Under the pieces are notes generated by a model. It saw only the letters and a program-made list of their open reading frames with translations, was not told where the DNA came from and did no database searches. Shown one piece after another: positions 17,958-27,445 of a stretch of 64,000 nt of DNA; positions within the stretch are counted from its first letter, which is position 1, and every line of letters starts with the position of its first letter. Origin of the DNA: Bacteroidia bacterium (GTDB taxonomy: Bacteria > Bacteroidota > Bacteroidia > CAIKAF01); assembly GCA_030427255.1 (NCBI GenBank), contig JAUHWY010000004.1, forward strand, positions 100,655 to 164,654. The letters are read 5' to 3'. A program made the translations under genes and the position numbers.

Positions 17958-18916
17958 TGCCTGTTATGAATGACCAACATAAATCTTTCAAATCTAAGAT
18001 TCTCCTTTTTGGAGAGTATGGGGTGATTCATAATGCCATGGCGCTAAGCATACCCTTTGAAGCGTTTGAAGGATGCTTAACTTTTTCGCCGGAACGGCTA
18101 AAGCCGGGGGAAGCCAAAGCTTCTGCCAAGGCCTTGAAAGCCTATGCAGTGCACCTCAAGGAGCTGATTGAAAAAGACAAACTTCCTTTTGTTTTTGATA
18201 TCGAAGCTTTCGAAGAAGACCTATCCAAGGGATTGGTTTTTGATTCTTCGATTCCACAAGGCTTTGGCGTAGGCAGTTCGGGAGCATTGGTTGCCGCCTT
18301 GTACGATCGCTATGCGCTGGAAAAAATTCCAAACAATCAGGTGATTAGTGGTCCGGAAACGGTTCGATTGAAAGACAGCTTTGCCAAAATGGAAAGCTAT
18401 TTTCATGGAAAGAGTTCCGGAATGGATCCGCTGATTTGCTATTTAAGCGCGCCTATGTTGATTCGCAGCAGCGAGGCAATAGACAAGGTGGGTTTGCCGG
18501 TTTCTTCGGAAACAGGAAAAGGAGGTATTTTTTTGCTAAACACCGGAAACCCCGGAAAAACCCAGCCTTTGGTAAACCTGTTTTTGGAGAAGTGTAAGGA
18601 AGATGGCTTTTTGCAGGTGGTGAAGGGAGAGATTATTCCTTTTAGCGACAATTGCATTAAAGCTTTTTTGAAGGGGGAGGCCAGAGAGATGTTCGACAAT
18701 ATGAAAGAATTGTCGCGCTTGTTGTTGAGCTATTTGAGTCCTATGATACCGCGCCGGTTCCGTAAGGTTTGGCGCAGGGGCATTGAAACCCAAAGCTACT
18801 ATTTGAAGCTTTGCGGCAGCGGAGGCGGCGGGTTTTTGCTTGGTTTTGCTGAGGATTTAGACAAAGCCCAAGAAGAGCTCAAAGAGCATCAGATAGAGGT
18901 GATTCACCGGTTCTAA
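17957..18916 (+). CDS. Mevalonate kinase (GHMP family)
   Basis: 319 residues from the ATG at 17957, which shares its A with the mvaD stop (TAATG). An upstream TTG at 17945 is in frame but less likely. Motifs: KILLFGEYGVIH (start of the GHMP fold), FGVGSSGALVAALYDRY (phosphate-binding loop) and KSSGMDPLI (catalytic Asp), with a C-terminal CGSGGGGFLLGF. It phosphorylates mevalonate in the step before phosphomevalonate kinase. Tight coupling with mvaD supports mevalonate kinase, though phosphomevalonate kinase activity cannot be excluded from sequence alone. Confidence 0.88.
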   Translation: MPVMNDQHKSFKSKILLFGEYGVIHNAMALSIPFEAFEGCLTFSPERLKPGEAKASAKALKAYAVHLKELIEKDKLPFVFDIEAFEEDLSKGLVFDSSIPQGFGVGSSGALVAALYDRYALEKIPNNQVISGPETVRLKDSFAKMESYFHGKSSGMDPLICYLSAPMLIRSSEAIDKVGLPVSSETGKGGIFLLNTGNPGKTQPLVNLFLEKCKEDGFLQVVKGEIIPFSDNCIKAFLKGEAREMFDNMKELSRLLLSYLSPMIPRRFRKVWRRGIETQSYYLKLCGSGGGGFLLGFAEDLDKAQEELKEHQIEVIHRF

Positions 18917-18919
18917 CCA

Positions 18920-19297
18920 TCAGGGAACCACATCGAATTCAAGAACGCTAATACGGTAAACATTGGAGCCTGTGCGCAAGCGGGTTCCGGCGGGTAGCCA
19001 GATGGGTAGCGATTGTTCCCAAGCGCCCCAAGTTATGCCGTTGTAGCCTCCATTGGTGGATCGGGAGCTACGGACCGTGAGGTTGGTTCCATCCACTACA
19101 ATATTATCGTTTTGGTTGCCTCCTTGTATGTTGGCTACCGGACTGCTGTATAGGATGCTCACTACTTTCCACACTTTGTTTGCCGGGACAGTATCTTCTA
19201 TGTTGTCAATGAGTAGGTTTTGGCTGAAGCTTAGGCTTTGCTGTGCTTGGATGGTGCCAAAAACAAAGAAAATAGAAAGGAGTAGGAAATAACGCAT
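18920..19297 (-). CDS. Small secreted protein of unknown function
   Basis: 125 residues with a Sec signal peptide (about 1-19, ending TIQAQ) and a beta-rich mature part (DNIVVDGTNLTVRSS near the middle, a WGAWEQSLPIWLPAGT stretch later). No domain recognised. It converges with the mevalonate kinase gene (3 bp between stops). The mature part could be a jelly-roll or coat-type fold, but that is a guess. Confidence 0.65.
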   Translation of the reverse strand: MRYFLLLSIFFVFGTIQAQQSLSFSQNLLIDNIEDTVPANKVWKVVSILYSSPVANIQGGNQNDNIVVDGTNLTVRSSRSTNGGYNGITWGAWEQSLPIWLPAGTRLRTGSNVYRISVLEFDVVP

Positions 19298-19347
19298 GAC
19301 GGAAATTTTTGTAAACCTAGCTTTTTTAGCCTGTTTTCCAAAGAATC

Positions 19348-19500
19348 ACGGCCCAGGGACCGGCACGGAAAGCCCCCGGAAGCCAAAACCCATGCCTGTG
19401 CTTGGGCGGACGTGGCGCGCAGCAAACGCTCCGGCCAAGCTTACAGGCATGCGGTTGGGGCAACGGGGCTTGCAGAGAGGGCTCGGTGCTCCGCAGGGCC
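19348..19500. repeat. GC-rich folding intergenic element 2
   Basis: About 153 bp with outer GGCCC / GGGCC arms. Inside, CATGCCTGT...CTTGG pairs with CCAAG...ACAGGCATG around a loop containing GGCGGACG and CGCTCCGG. The same loop words recur in element 7 (57.95 kb). It lies upstream of uvrC. Confidence 0.75.
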
Positions 19501-19530
19501 AAAAAACAAAGCAATCCAACATGCGTTACC

Positions 19531-19538
19531 TATTTTTA
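19531..19538 (+). promoter_or_regulatory. -7-like box TATTTTTA just before the uvrC GTG
   Basis: One mismatch to TAnnTTTG. It ends 4 nt before the GTG at 19543, the same spacing as at several other genes here, so the uvrC mRNA is probably leaderless. Confidence 0.4.
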
Positions 19539-19542
19539 TACC

Positions 19543-21342
19543 GTGGAATCTGAATCCGACATAAAAGCCAAGTGCCGAAGCTTGCCCGAAGTGCCCGGAG
19601 TGTATCAGTTTTTTGATGCGGAAGGCGGCCTTCTCTATGTGGGAAAGGCCAAAAATTTAAAAAATCGGGTCGGTTCTTATTTTAATAAGCAGCACGACAG
19701 CGGACGTTTGCGCCTGATGGTGAAGCTGGTGCGCGATATTCAGGTGCTGGTGGCCGAAAGCGAATTGGATGCCCTGCTTTTGGAAAATAATCTGATTAAA
19801 ACGCATCAGCCGAGGTTTAATGTAATGCTTCGGGACGATAAAACCTATCCTTGGATTTGCATTAAAAAGGAACCCTTTCCGCGGATTTTTTCGACGCGCA
19901 ACCGCATTCAGGACGGGTCGGAATATTATGGTCCTTACGCCTCCGTAAAAATGATGCGTGCCGTGCTCGACTTGGTGCGGCAACTGTATCCTTTGCGTAC
20001 TTGTAAGCTGCATTTGAAGCAAGAAAGCATTTCGGAGGGGAAATTTAATGTGTGCCTGGAATACCACATTGGCAACTGTTTGGGGCCATGCGTGGGGAAG
20101 CAAAGCGAGGCCGATTACGAGCGCATGATTGAGGAGGCCAGAACCATAATCAAGGGAAAAACCGGCTCGGTGGCGCGCCTATTGAGGCAACAAATGGAGG
20201 AATATGCGGCCGAGTTTGCTTTTGAACAGGCGCAGGAAGTAAAAGAACGCTTGGAACAAATAGAAAAGTTCCGCTCGAAGTCCGTGATTGTGCGGCAAGA
20301 CATGCGCGATGTGGACGTGGCCAGCCTCCGAAGAGAAGGCAACACCGTGTATGTGAATTACCTAAAAGTGACCGAAGGGGCGGTGGTGCAGGGCTATACC
20401 TTGGAAGTAAAGCCCAAATTGGAAGAAACCGATGCGGAATTGCTGGTGTTGGCTCTGTTTGAATTACGCAAACGTTTTGGCAGTGAGGCCGAGGAGGTGT
20501 TGGTGCCCTTTGATCCGGAAACCGAAATTGTGGGCATGAAGTTTGTGGTGCCGCAGCGGGGCGAACGGAAAATGTTGCTGGAGCTTTCCGAGCGCAATTT
20601 GCGCTTTTATCTCAAAGAAAAATGGGCCAATATGGCCTTGAAAGACCCGGAAAAACACAGCCAACGCATTTTAGAAACCCTTAAAAAAGACCTGCGTTTA
20701 ACCGAGCTGCCGGTGCATATGGAGTGTTTCGACAATTCCAATTTTCAGGGAGCTTATCCGGTGTCGGCCATGGTGTGTTTTAGGGATGCCAAACCCAGCA
20801 AAAAGGACTACCGCCACTTCAATATAAAAACCGTGGAAGGACCGGACGATTTTGCGAGCATGAAGGAGGCCGTGTACCGGCGCTACAAGCGGTTGAAAGA
20901 AGAAGAAGCTCCTTTGCCTCAGCTCATCGTCATCGATGGGGGCAAAGGACAGTTGTCGGCGGCCTTGGAGGCCCTGGAAGCCTTGGATTTGCGTGGAAAG
21001 ATTCCCATCATTGGCATTGCCAAACGCTTGGAAGAAATCTATTTTCCGGGCGATCCGCTGCCTTTGTATTTGGACAAGCGCTCCGAAAGCTTGAAGGTAA
21101 TACAGCAGATGCGCAATGAGGCCCACCGCTTTGGCATAAGCCATTACCGCAGTCGACACAAAAAGACCTTGAGCAAAAGCAGCTTGGAGGAAATTGAAGG
21201 CATTGGCAGCAAAACCGTGACCGAACTGCTCAGGCATTTTAGAACGGTAAAGCGGGTGAGAGAAGCCAGCGAAGAGGAGTTGACGCAGGTGGTGGGGCAG
21301 GCCAAGGCAAAGAAAATAAAGGAATGGGCCTTGGAGTCCTAA
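19543..21342 (+). CDS. uvrC: Excinuclease ABC subunit C
   Basis: 599 residues from GTG 19543, matching the family length of about 600. The frame is open upstream to 19402, but that stretch lies in a GC-rich repeat and has no homologous sequence. UvrC makes both incisions around bulky DNA lesions in nucleotide excision repair. Visible domains: GIY-YIG nuclease (GVYQFF...LLYVGKAK, about 15-95), UVR motif (about 205-240), RNase H-like endonuclease (FDNSNFQGAYPVSAMV, IDGGKGQLSAA) and C-terminal helix-hairpin-helix motifs (LEEIEGIGSKTVTELL). Nothing unusual except the GTG start. Confidence 0.95.
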   Translation: MESESDIKAKCRSLPEVPGVYQFFDAEGGLLYVGKAKNLKNRVGSYFNKQHDSGRLRLMVKLVRDIQVLVAESELDALLLENNLIKTHQPRFNVMLRDDKTYPWICIKKEPFPRIFSTRNRIQDGSEYYGPYASVKMMRAVLDLVRQLYPLRTCKLHLKQESISEGKFNVCLEYHIGNCLGPCVGKQSEADYERMIEEARTIIKGKTGSVARLLRQQMEEYAAEFAFEQAQEVKERLEQIEKFRSKSVIVRQDMRDVDVASLRREGNTVYVNYLKVTEGAVVQGYTLEVKPKLEETDAELLVLALFELRKRFGSEAEEVLVPFDPETEIVGMKFVVPQRGERKMLLELSERNLRFYLKEKWANMALKDPEKHSQRILETLKKDLRLTELPVHMECFDNSNFQGAYPVSAMVCFRDAKPSKKDYRHFNIKTVEGPDDFASMKEAVYRRYKRLKEEEAPLPQLIVIDGGKGQLSAALEALEALDLRGKIPIIGIAKRLEEIYFPGDPLPLYLDKRSESLKVIQQMRNEAHRFGISHYRSRHKKTLSKSSLEEIEGIGSKTVTELLRHFRTVKRVREASEEELTQVVGQAKAKKIKEWALES

Positions 21343-21373
21343 GCAATACGCCAAATTATAGTTACTTTGAACC

Positions 21374-21967
21374 ATGTTTAAACCTAGCTTTCGCGGCTTA
21401 GCCGCACTTGCCGCTTTGTGGATATTGTTTGGTTTTGGAACCGCCATTGAATTGCCCAAAGGTTGGTATCCGGCCGGCAGTCATTGGAAATCCTACGAAA
21501 TGGGACTGGAAGAAAAATCCGGCAGGCAAAAGGGGGCCGCGGCCACCATTCGCTCCATGGAAGACAGCATTCCGGGCTACGGTTCGCTCATGCAGGATTT
21601 TTTGCCCGGTAAATTCTTAGGGGAACGGCTCCGATTGAAGGGGTGGATGAAAAGCAAGGACGTGAAGGAGTGGGCTGGTTTTTGGGTGCAGGTAAACGCC
21701 TCCAACGACGAAAAACCTTTGTCCTTCGACAACATGTCGGACCGCATGGTAAAGGGCACCACCGACTGGGCGCCTTACGAAATTGTGGTGGACGTACCCA
21801 GGGAGAGTCAAACCATTTTGATGGGCGCCATATTGAACGGCACCGGTCAAATATGGTTCGACGATTTGACCTTGGAGGTGGTAGATCGCGAAACCGTAGC
21901 CACCACAGGCAAGGGCAATGCGCACTTTATGCCGCATGCGGAGCCTGTGAATTTGGGATTGGAGTAA
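21374..21967 (+). CDS. Secreted protein with a carbohydrate-binding-like beta domain
   Basis: 197 residues with an N-terminal hydrophobic signal segment (residues 8-24). The rest resembles the beta-sandwich domain found at the end of some AraC-type regulators and in stand-alone exported proteins: LRLKGWMKSKDV, WAGFWVQVNA, LSFDNMSD, GTTDWAPYEIVVDVP and IWFDDLTLEVV. It may bind a sugar or cell-wall ligand. A TTACTTTG box ends 4 nt before the ATG. It is separated from uvrC by 31 bp, so it could share a transcript. The family resemblance is by pattern only. Confidence 0.7.
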   Translation: MFKPSFRGLAALAALWILFGFGTAIELPKGWYPAGSHWKSYEMGLEEKSGRQKGAAATIRSMEDSIPGYGSLMQDFLPGKFLGERLRLKGWMKSKDVKEWAGFWVQVNASNDEKPLSFDNMSDRMVKGTTDWAPYEIVVDVPRESQTILMGAILNGTGQIWFDDLTLEVVDRETVATTGKGNAHFMPHAEPVNLGLE

Positions 21968-22016
21968 GGTTGAGCTTGCTTTAAGCAGGAGGAATAGCAG
22001 TCTTTATTTATTTTTT

Positions 22017-22162
22017 GGGCGCCATATCCGTCTCCGGCCATTAGCTGCCTTATAGAGTAGCTACGCACCCAAGCCCGTCCAAGGAGCTTCCTATGGTCGC
22101 TCTTGGCCGGGCGGCTGCTGAGCACTCTATTTCGGCAGGCTAATTGGCCTGCGCCGGGGCGC
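22017..22162 (+). repeat. GC-rich folding intergenic element 3
   Basis: 146 bp from GGGCGCCATATCC to GCCGGGGCGC. Nested stems: CCGGCCATTAG with CTAATTGGCC, ATAGAGT with ACTCTAT, and an inner GCCCGTCCAAGGAGC with GCTCTTGGCCGGGC. Element 4 at 27267 has the same length and orientation and differs at only five positions that I can see. Confidence 0.9.
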
Positions 22163-22442
22163 AGATCCTCCTCCGAATGTTAAGCAGCATAAGGGAATAA
22201 GCTATGGAATTAAAAGGGTGAATTGAATTCATTAGCCCTATTTCCAGTAGCGAAATCCATTCTCCGTTCCAATTGCTTTGATAATTGAGCCTTAATGGCT
22301 ATTTTTGACTTTAAATAATCTGTTACGCAACCTCTCGTGTGTGCAAACATCTTACAGTAGCGATTGTTTTCGGGAAACATGGTCAGCATTTGGAGAGTTT
22401 GTGTTGTTGGCAGCCAATAAAAACACAATATAGATTTAAGGT

Positions 22443-23308
22443 ATGAAACCAGCACTTGATGATAAAATACACCGACTTTTAAACGAGCGGCTAAAGGCAT
22501 TAGAAGTGCATTTTGATGCCGACCTATTAACCTACTTCGGTCCATTCGAAGGGGGTGAGAACTTTTTCTTGAAAATTGTTGAAGACCTCGCAAATGATGA
22601 GACTAAGAAAGACAAGATTTATATAGTCCTAACCACCGGAGGCGGAAGTGCAAATGTAGTTGAGCGATTCGTAAACATTCTGCGCAAGCACTACGTTGAA
22701 GTGAATTTCATTGTGCCTACGCCTACAGTGCTGGCACTATCTTTTGTATGAGTGGCGATAGCATCCATATGGATTATTTCTCTGTCCTTGGGCCTATTGA
22801 TCCACAAATCCAAAACCGAGAAGGAAAATTAGTTGCGGCTTTGGGATACTTGGATAAAATAAACGAATTGTTAACAAAGGCGCAGAAAAACACCCTGACG
22901 CAAGCAGAGTTTATTATTCTCAAGGATTTTGACCTAGCAGAATTACGTGGATATGAGCAAGCGAAGGACTTGACAATTGCACTCCTAGAGAAGTGGCTCG
23001 TTAAGTACAAGTTCAAGAATTGGAGTACACATAGAACCAACCCCGACTTATTAAATACCGAAGTAACGGAAGACCAAAAAATCGCTAGAGCCAAAGAAAT
23101 TGCTGGACATCTTAGCGACAACAATAAATGGAAATCTCATGGAAGACCAATAGATATACATGCCCTAAAGGAGTTAAGGTTGGAAATTGACGATTATAGC
23201 AACAATCCTGAAAGGCGCACGCTGATTAGGGACTACTACGAATTAGTCGCAGACTATGTGCAGAGCAAAGGTTTTCGTATTTTCGTCCACACACGCAAAT
23301 TCATCTGA
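22443..23308 (+). pseudogene. Serine protease of the SDH_sah/SppA-like (ClpP-fold) family, broken by a frameshift
   Basis: Two adjoining frames make one protein. The first (22443-22751) encodes the N-terminal part with IYIVLTTGGGSANVVERFV, then runs into VPTPTVLALSFV and a stop. The second, read from about 22718, gives YAYSAGTIFCMSGDSIHMDY, containing the nucleophile context SAG, and continues with LGPIDPQ to 23308. The break lies at about 22713-22722, and 866 nt is one short of a whole number of codons, which fits a single-base deletion. These proteases are ClpP-like and probably membrane- or cytoplasm-associated. It may be a true mutation, a sequencing error or, less likely, programmed frameshifting. 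Confidence 0.75.
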
Positions 23309-23309
23309 C

Positions 23310-23513
23310 ATGGAATCCATCGAAAAGCAGTTCCTGGAAAGCGTTGAGTCCTTAAAAAAAAAGTTTGCAGGAAACGACCAAGTCAAAGCGTTTGAAAAAA
23401 CCAATGAACAGTTTAAAGAGTTAGTAGAAAAAGGCATAGTTAAAAAGCGTGGTCATAATCTTCTTTCTCCGGCAGACGCTCATGTGAAAAATAAGGTCTT
23501 GTTCAATGTATAA
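23310..23513 (+). CDS. Small partner protein of the SDH_sah-like protease
   Basis: 67 residues from ATG 23310, one base after the protease stop. A longer in-frame start at 23256 would overlap the protease and is less likely. The sequence is a charged helix (ESIEKQFLESVESLKKKFAG) followed by a basic tail. No known domain. The tight spacing suggests translation together with the protease. Confidence 0.55.
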   Translation: MESIEKQFLESVESLKKKFAGNDQVKAFEKTNEQFKELVEKGIVKKRGHNLLSPADAHVKNKVLFNV

Positions 23514-23637
23514 TGATGTTACGCATACCTACCCCCTAAGCCTCCTCCCCCCGCAAAACCTAAAATAAAACCGCTGTTCCGCCCATCGGCAGCCTACCGG
23601 GCAAAATCCCCTCCATAACAACAACCCTCCAACACCC

Positions 23638-24168
23638 TCAACCCGCTTCCTCCGAAAAAGGATACACCGACTTACCCATCCGCCAAAGCGTAAGTATGGG
23701 CATCACAATCCAAGCCAGATTGGCCGCCACCACATTCCACAGATGCGGACTTGCATACGGCCCAAAAACCTCCTCATACATAATTATGGTAACGTTGGTG
23801 AGCATTACCGAAGCCCACACAATGGCACCCAGGCGAATCCAGTTGCGGCCTTTCCAAAAAGCGTAAATGGCAAAACCATAAAAGGGCCAAAAGAAAAACA
23901 TATCGATCCAAATGGTGGCCTGCCACCAAGGCGGACGGGCAATGAGCGCCGGGTCAAACGTAAAGCCATACCAATGCACCAAATCAATGAGCGCCGCAGG
24001 CGGCCATGCCGGATAGCCGTTTTCTTCCATGCGTGTAGGGTCCGAAACCGTAAGTTGTTCCATGTCAACTATGGGACAAATGAACAAAAAGTTTAGGGCA
24101 AAAAAGGCGATGAACAACCTGTCCCAGGGGCGGTTTTTCAGAGGTATGGAAAGTGAATGTTGGGCCAT
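23638..24168 (-). CDS. Small polytopic membrane protein, EXPERA/emopamil-binding-like
   Basis: 176 residues with about four hydrophobic helices: one near 20-35, one near 80-105 containing WIDMFFFWPFYGFAIYAF, and two in the C-terminal half. The layout and the placed acidic and aromatic residues (RPWDRLF at the start, FWPFYGFAIYAFWKGRNW in the middle) resemble EXPERA-domain proteins related to emopamil-binding sterol isomerases and TMEM97. Bacterial members have no firm function. It stands alone, divergent from the repeat protein gene. Confidence 0.55.
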   Translation of the reverse strand: MAQHSLSIPLKNRPWDRLFIAFFALNFLFICPIVDMEQLTVSDPTRMEENGYPAWPPAALIDLVHWYGFTFDPALIARPPWWQATIWIDMFFFWPFYGFAIYAFWKGRNWIRLGAIVWASVMLTNVTIIMYEEVFGPYASPHLWNVVAANLAWIVMPILTLWRMGKSVYPFSEEAG

Positions 24169-24309
24169 ACGGTTTGAGGTTTTTTGGGTAGAGGGCGTGT
24201 AATTCGAGTAAATTTATTTGATATACAATAGTTTGAGAACTTTGAAAGAGGTAAATTGTTACCTAAAAGGTTGCAGCAAATGCAAGGTAAGCAATTATAC
24301 ATCTAAGCT

Positions 24310-27174
24310 ATGGCGGTTCGTTTCTTTTTTTTAGGGGTTTTAGTTTTGTTTACAGGAACTTTAGCGGCCCAATCTCCTCAAGTACAAACCTTAAATCCAA
24401 GTCAGGACAATAGTTTGTTCGAAGACCCCAATGGAGCGCTATCCAATGGTCAGGGCATCTATTTGTTTTCCGGAAAAACCAACCAACCCCTTTTACGAAG
24501 GGCCATGCTAAAATTTGATATTGCAGGAAACATTCCTTCCAACGCCACCATTACCGGGGTGAGTTTGGAGTTGTTTATGGACCTTACTATTGCTGGAAAC
24601 ACCCCCATGAGTTTGCATGCCTTGAACAGCAGTTGGGGAGAAGGGGCTTCAGATGCTCCCGGCCAGGAAGGAACCGGCACCGCTGCTGCCTCCGGAGACG
24701 TAACCTGGTTGCATCGGTTTTTCCCCGGAAGCAACTGGTCGAATCCCGGTGGCGATTTTCAATCGAGTGCAGATGCCACCGCCAATGTGGCAAGCGTAGG
24801 GACCTATACCTGGTCTTCTCCCGCCCTGCTGAGTCGGGTACAGTCTTGGTTTTCTAATCCATCCCTCAACCATGGGTGGATTTTAATCGGAGATGAAACC
24901 ACCAATCCCACCGCCAAGCGGTTCTACAGCCGCGAAAACCCCAACATGAGCGGTCGCCCCAAACTCATTGTTACCTATACGGTACCTTGCATTGCCCCCG
25001 GAATTCCAACCGTGAATTTCAACAGCTCCCCCATTTGTTCAGGAGATTCCCTTTCGATGCAGGTGAATGGTGCTTTAAACAGCGCAGGGCATTGGGCCTT
25101 ATACAGCTCAAGTTGTGGGGGACTTTTAGTCGATACCAACCACCAAGGCAGCTTTGTGGTAGCTCCTAATCAAACCACTACCTATTTTGTTCTAGGAGAG
25201 GGTGGTTGCGTAAGCCCGGGAAGTTGTGCAAATTTCACCGTTCAAGTAAACCCCACCGATGACCCTACCTTTGCCTTTTCTTCTAATGCTTTTTGCAGCA
25301 ACGATGCGGATCCCATACCTCAAATTTCAGGTACTTTAGGAGGAAGTTTTTCCATCCAGCCCTCCACCATGCCCATTCAAAGCTCCACGGGTGAGGTCGA
25401 TTTAAGTCTAGGACAATCTGGTACCACCTACCAAATCTTGTACACCACGCCCGGACCGGCTTGTCCGGATACCGCTTCCCAATTTTTGACCCTGAATCCG
25501 GTATTTTCGAGCCTTAGGTTCGATACCATTTGTCAGGGAGACAGTTTGTTGTTTGGCAGCCAATATTTTAGCCAGGCGGGCAATTATGTAGAAACCTTTG
25601 CAAGTGTGGCGGGTTGCGATTCCGTAGTTACCATGGAATTGACCCTTAACCCGAGTCAGAATTTGGTGGTGCAGGATACTTTATGCACCGGAGACACCCT
25701 GGTATATGGCAATCAAACCATTGTGGCTCAAGGGCAATACCTTATTTCATTGCAGAACCAATTGGGATGCGATTCCCTCATACAATTGAATATTCAGGAA
25801 TGGCCGGTGTTCAACAACAGCTTAAGCTTGGATTTATGCCAGGGAGACAGCACCTTTTTCAATGGCCAATGGTTAAATCAAGCGGGAATTTACCTGGAGA
25901 ACCTAAGCAGCATACATGGTTGCGATTCCAGCACCCAATTGAACATCAATGCATTGCCGGTTTATTTGCAAAATCAGAGCAATACCATTTGCCAGGGAGA
26001 TTCCGTCCAGTTTGGAGGACAATTCTTAACCAATCCCGGACAATATATCGACACGCTAAGCACGGTTTCGGGCTGCGATTCGGTCATTCAATTCACCTTG
26101 AACGTATTGAATGTATTTTCCACCCAAGACACGGCGGCAATTTGCCAGGGCGACAGCCTGTTTTTTGGAAACCAGTTCCTGAGCCAAGCCGGCAATTACA
26201 ATTTCCTCTTTCAAACTTCCGGAGGTTGTGACTCACTGGTTGATTTGAACCTTATTGTCAACCCAAATTTCCAGACCTTCGATACCCTGCAAATTTGTTC
26301 GGGCGACAGCCTGTTGTTCCAAGGCAATTATTTGAGCAGTGCAGGCGACTATCAGGCCAACCTTTCCAGCGTTCAGGGCTGCGACTCCACCCTGTTGCTG
26401 CATTTGAACGTGTTTCCCGTGCATCAGCTGGTGGATAGCCTAAGCATTTGCTCCGGCGATTCGGTGCAATTTGGTGGGCAATTCATCAGCCAGGCGGGGC
26501 AATACATAGACAGCTTGCAAAGCACCCAAGGCTGCGACTCCATCCGTACCCTGGTCTTGGACCTCTATCCAAGCTTTGCCCTATCCGATACCGTTTCCCT
26601 GTGCTCCGGCGACAGTTTGGTGTATGGAAACCTAACCATAAACCAAGGAGGCCTCTATAACCTTAGCTTCAGCACCCAGCAAGGCTGCGATTCCTTGGTG
26701 GACCTGTTGGTTCAGGAAATACAAATCGACACCTCCGTCAGTTTGGTGGGCAGCACCTTGGAGGCGCAGGCGCAAAACGCCGATTTTCAATGGATACAAT
26801 GCGACGCAGGAAACATCCCTGTTCCGGGCGCACAAGGCCAAAGCTTCACCCCAACTTCCACGGGGAGCTATGCCGTGGTGGTGAGCCAGAACGGCTGCGT
26901 CGACAGTTCTTCTTGCATCGCGGTGCAGGTGACGAGCCTATTGGAGTATCAAAATCAACCCATGGTGTATCCCGTGCCGGCCAAGGACCATATTCGGGTC
27001 TATTGGGAGGCCAAAGGCACCTTTGTGCTCATGAACAGCCAAGGGCAACACGTGGCCACCTGGGAGCATCATTCGGGCTGGCAAACCCTCGCCCTGCCCC
27101 CATTGCCTTCGGGAATGTACGTGCTTTTGGGCCCTGCAGGATTTAGCCAATCCCTTCCCCTGCAGCCCCATTAA
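24310..27174 (+). CDS. Large secreted repeat protein with a T9SS-type C-terminal sorting domain
   Basis: 954 residues. A signal peptide (ending GTLAAQ) is followed by a DNRLRE-like beta domain (about 25-220: RAMLKFDI, SLELFMD, LIVTYTVP). Next come about 180 residues of Cys-containing beta sequence, then eight tandem repeats (first Cys at residue 408, last repeat starting near 765, period about 51) of the pattern C-x-GDS...G-x-Y...GCDS. The C-terminal 75 residues (VYPVPAKDHIRVYW...LPSGMYVLL) look like a type A T9SS sorting domain. It is therefore probably exported through the outer membrane and anchored to the surface, with adhesion the likeliest role. Confidence 0.88.
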   Translation: MAVRFFFLGVLVLFTGTLAAQSPQVQTLNPSQDNSLFEDPNGALSNGQGIYLFSGKTNQPLLRRAMLKFDIAGNIPSNATITGVSLELFMDLTIAGNTPMSLHALNSSWGEGASDAPGQEGTGTAAASGDVTWLHRFFPGSNWSNPGGDFQSSADATANVASVGTYTWSSPALLSRVQSWFSNPSLNHGWILIGDETTNPTAKRFYSRENPNMSGRPKLIVTYTVPCIAPGIPTVNFNSSPICSGDSLSMQVNGALNSAGHWALYSSSCGGLLVDTNHQGSFVVAPNQTTTYFVLGEGGCVSPGSCANFTVQVNPTDDPTFAFSSNAFCSNDADPIPQISGTLGGSFSIQPSTMPIQSSTGEVDLSLGQSGTTYQILYTTPGPACPDTASQFLTLNPVFSSLRFDTICQGDSLLFGSQYFSQAGNYVETFASVAGCDSVVTMELTLNPSQNLVVQDTLCTGDTLVYGNQTIVAQGQYLISLQNQLGCDSLIQLNIQEWPVFNNSLSLDLCQGDSTFFNGQWLNQAGIYLENLSSIHGCDSSTQLNINALPVYLQNQSNTICQGDSVQFGGQFLTNPGQYIDTLSTVSGCDSVIQFTLNVLNVFSTQDTAAICQGDSLFFGNQFLSQAGNYNFLFQTSGGCDSLVDLNLIVNPNFQTFDTLQICSGDSLLFQGNYLSSAGDYQANLSSVQGCDSTLLLHLNVFPVHQLVDSLSICSGDSVQFGGQFISQAGQYIDSLQSTQGCDSIRTLVLDLYPSFALSDTVSLCSGDSLVYGNLTINQGGLYNLSFSTQQGCDSLVDLLVQEIQIDTSVSLVGSTLEAQAQNADFQWIQCDAGNIPVPGAQGQSFTPTSTGSYAVVVSQNGCVDSSSCIAVQVTSLLEYQNQPMVYPVPAKDHIRVYWEAKGTFVLMNSQGQHVATWEHHSGWQTLALPPLPSGMYVLLGPAGFSQSLPLQPH

Positions 27175-27266
27175 CTTTTGGCGCATGGCGCAGGAAATGA
27201 ACTCCTCGATTGTTGGAGTGTGCCTATTCCACATCATTTATAGGTAGGAGATCTGATGGTTTAATT

Positions 27267-27412
27267 GGGCGCCTTATCCGTCTCCGGCCATTAGCTGCCT
27301 TATAGAGTAGCTACGCAGCCAAGCCCGTCCAAGGAGCTTCCTGTGGTCGCTCTTGGCCGGGCGGCTGCTGAGCACTCTATTTCGTCAGGCTAATTGGCCT
27401 ACGCCGGGGCGC
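27267..27412 (+). repeat. GC-rich folding intergenic element 4
   Basis: 146 bp from GGGCGCCTTATCC to GCCGGGGCGC, nearly identical to element 3 (five visible differences). It follows the repeat-protein gene by about 90 bp and marks the last GC-rich sequence before the AT-rich island. Confidence 0.9.
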
Positions 27413-27445
27413 TTAAGCTCCGTGTGGGGGATTTTGGTGCAGAGA

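Noticed and set aside
19402..19542. N-terminal extension of UvrC
   Set aside because: It lies over GC-rich element 2, has no UvrC-like sequence, and a -7-like box sits just before the GTG at 19543.
20698..21459. Minus-strand 253-codon frame inside uvrC
   Set aside because: It is antisense to conserved UvrC domains and shows no known motif.
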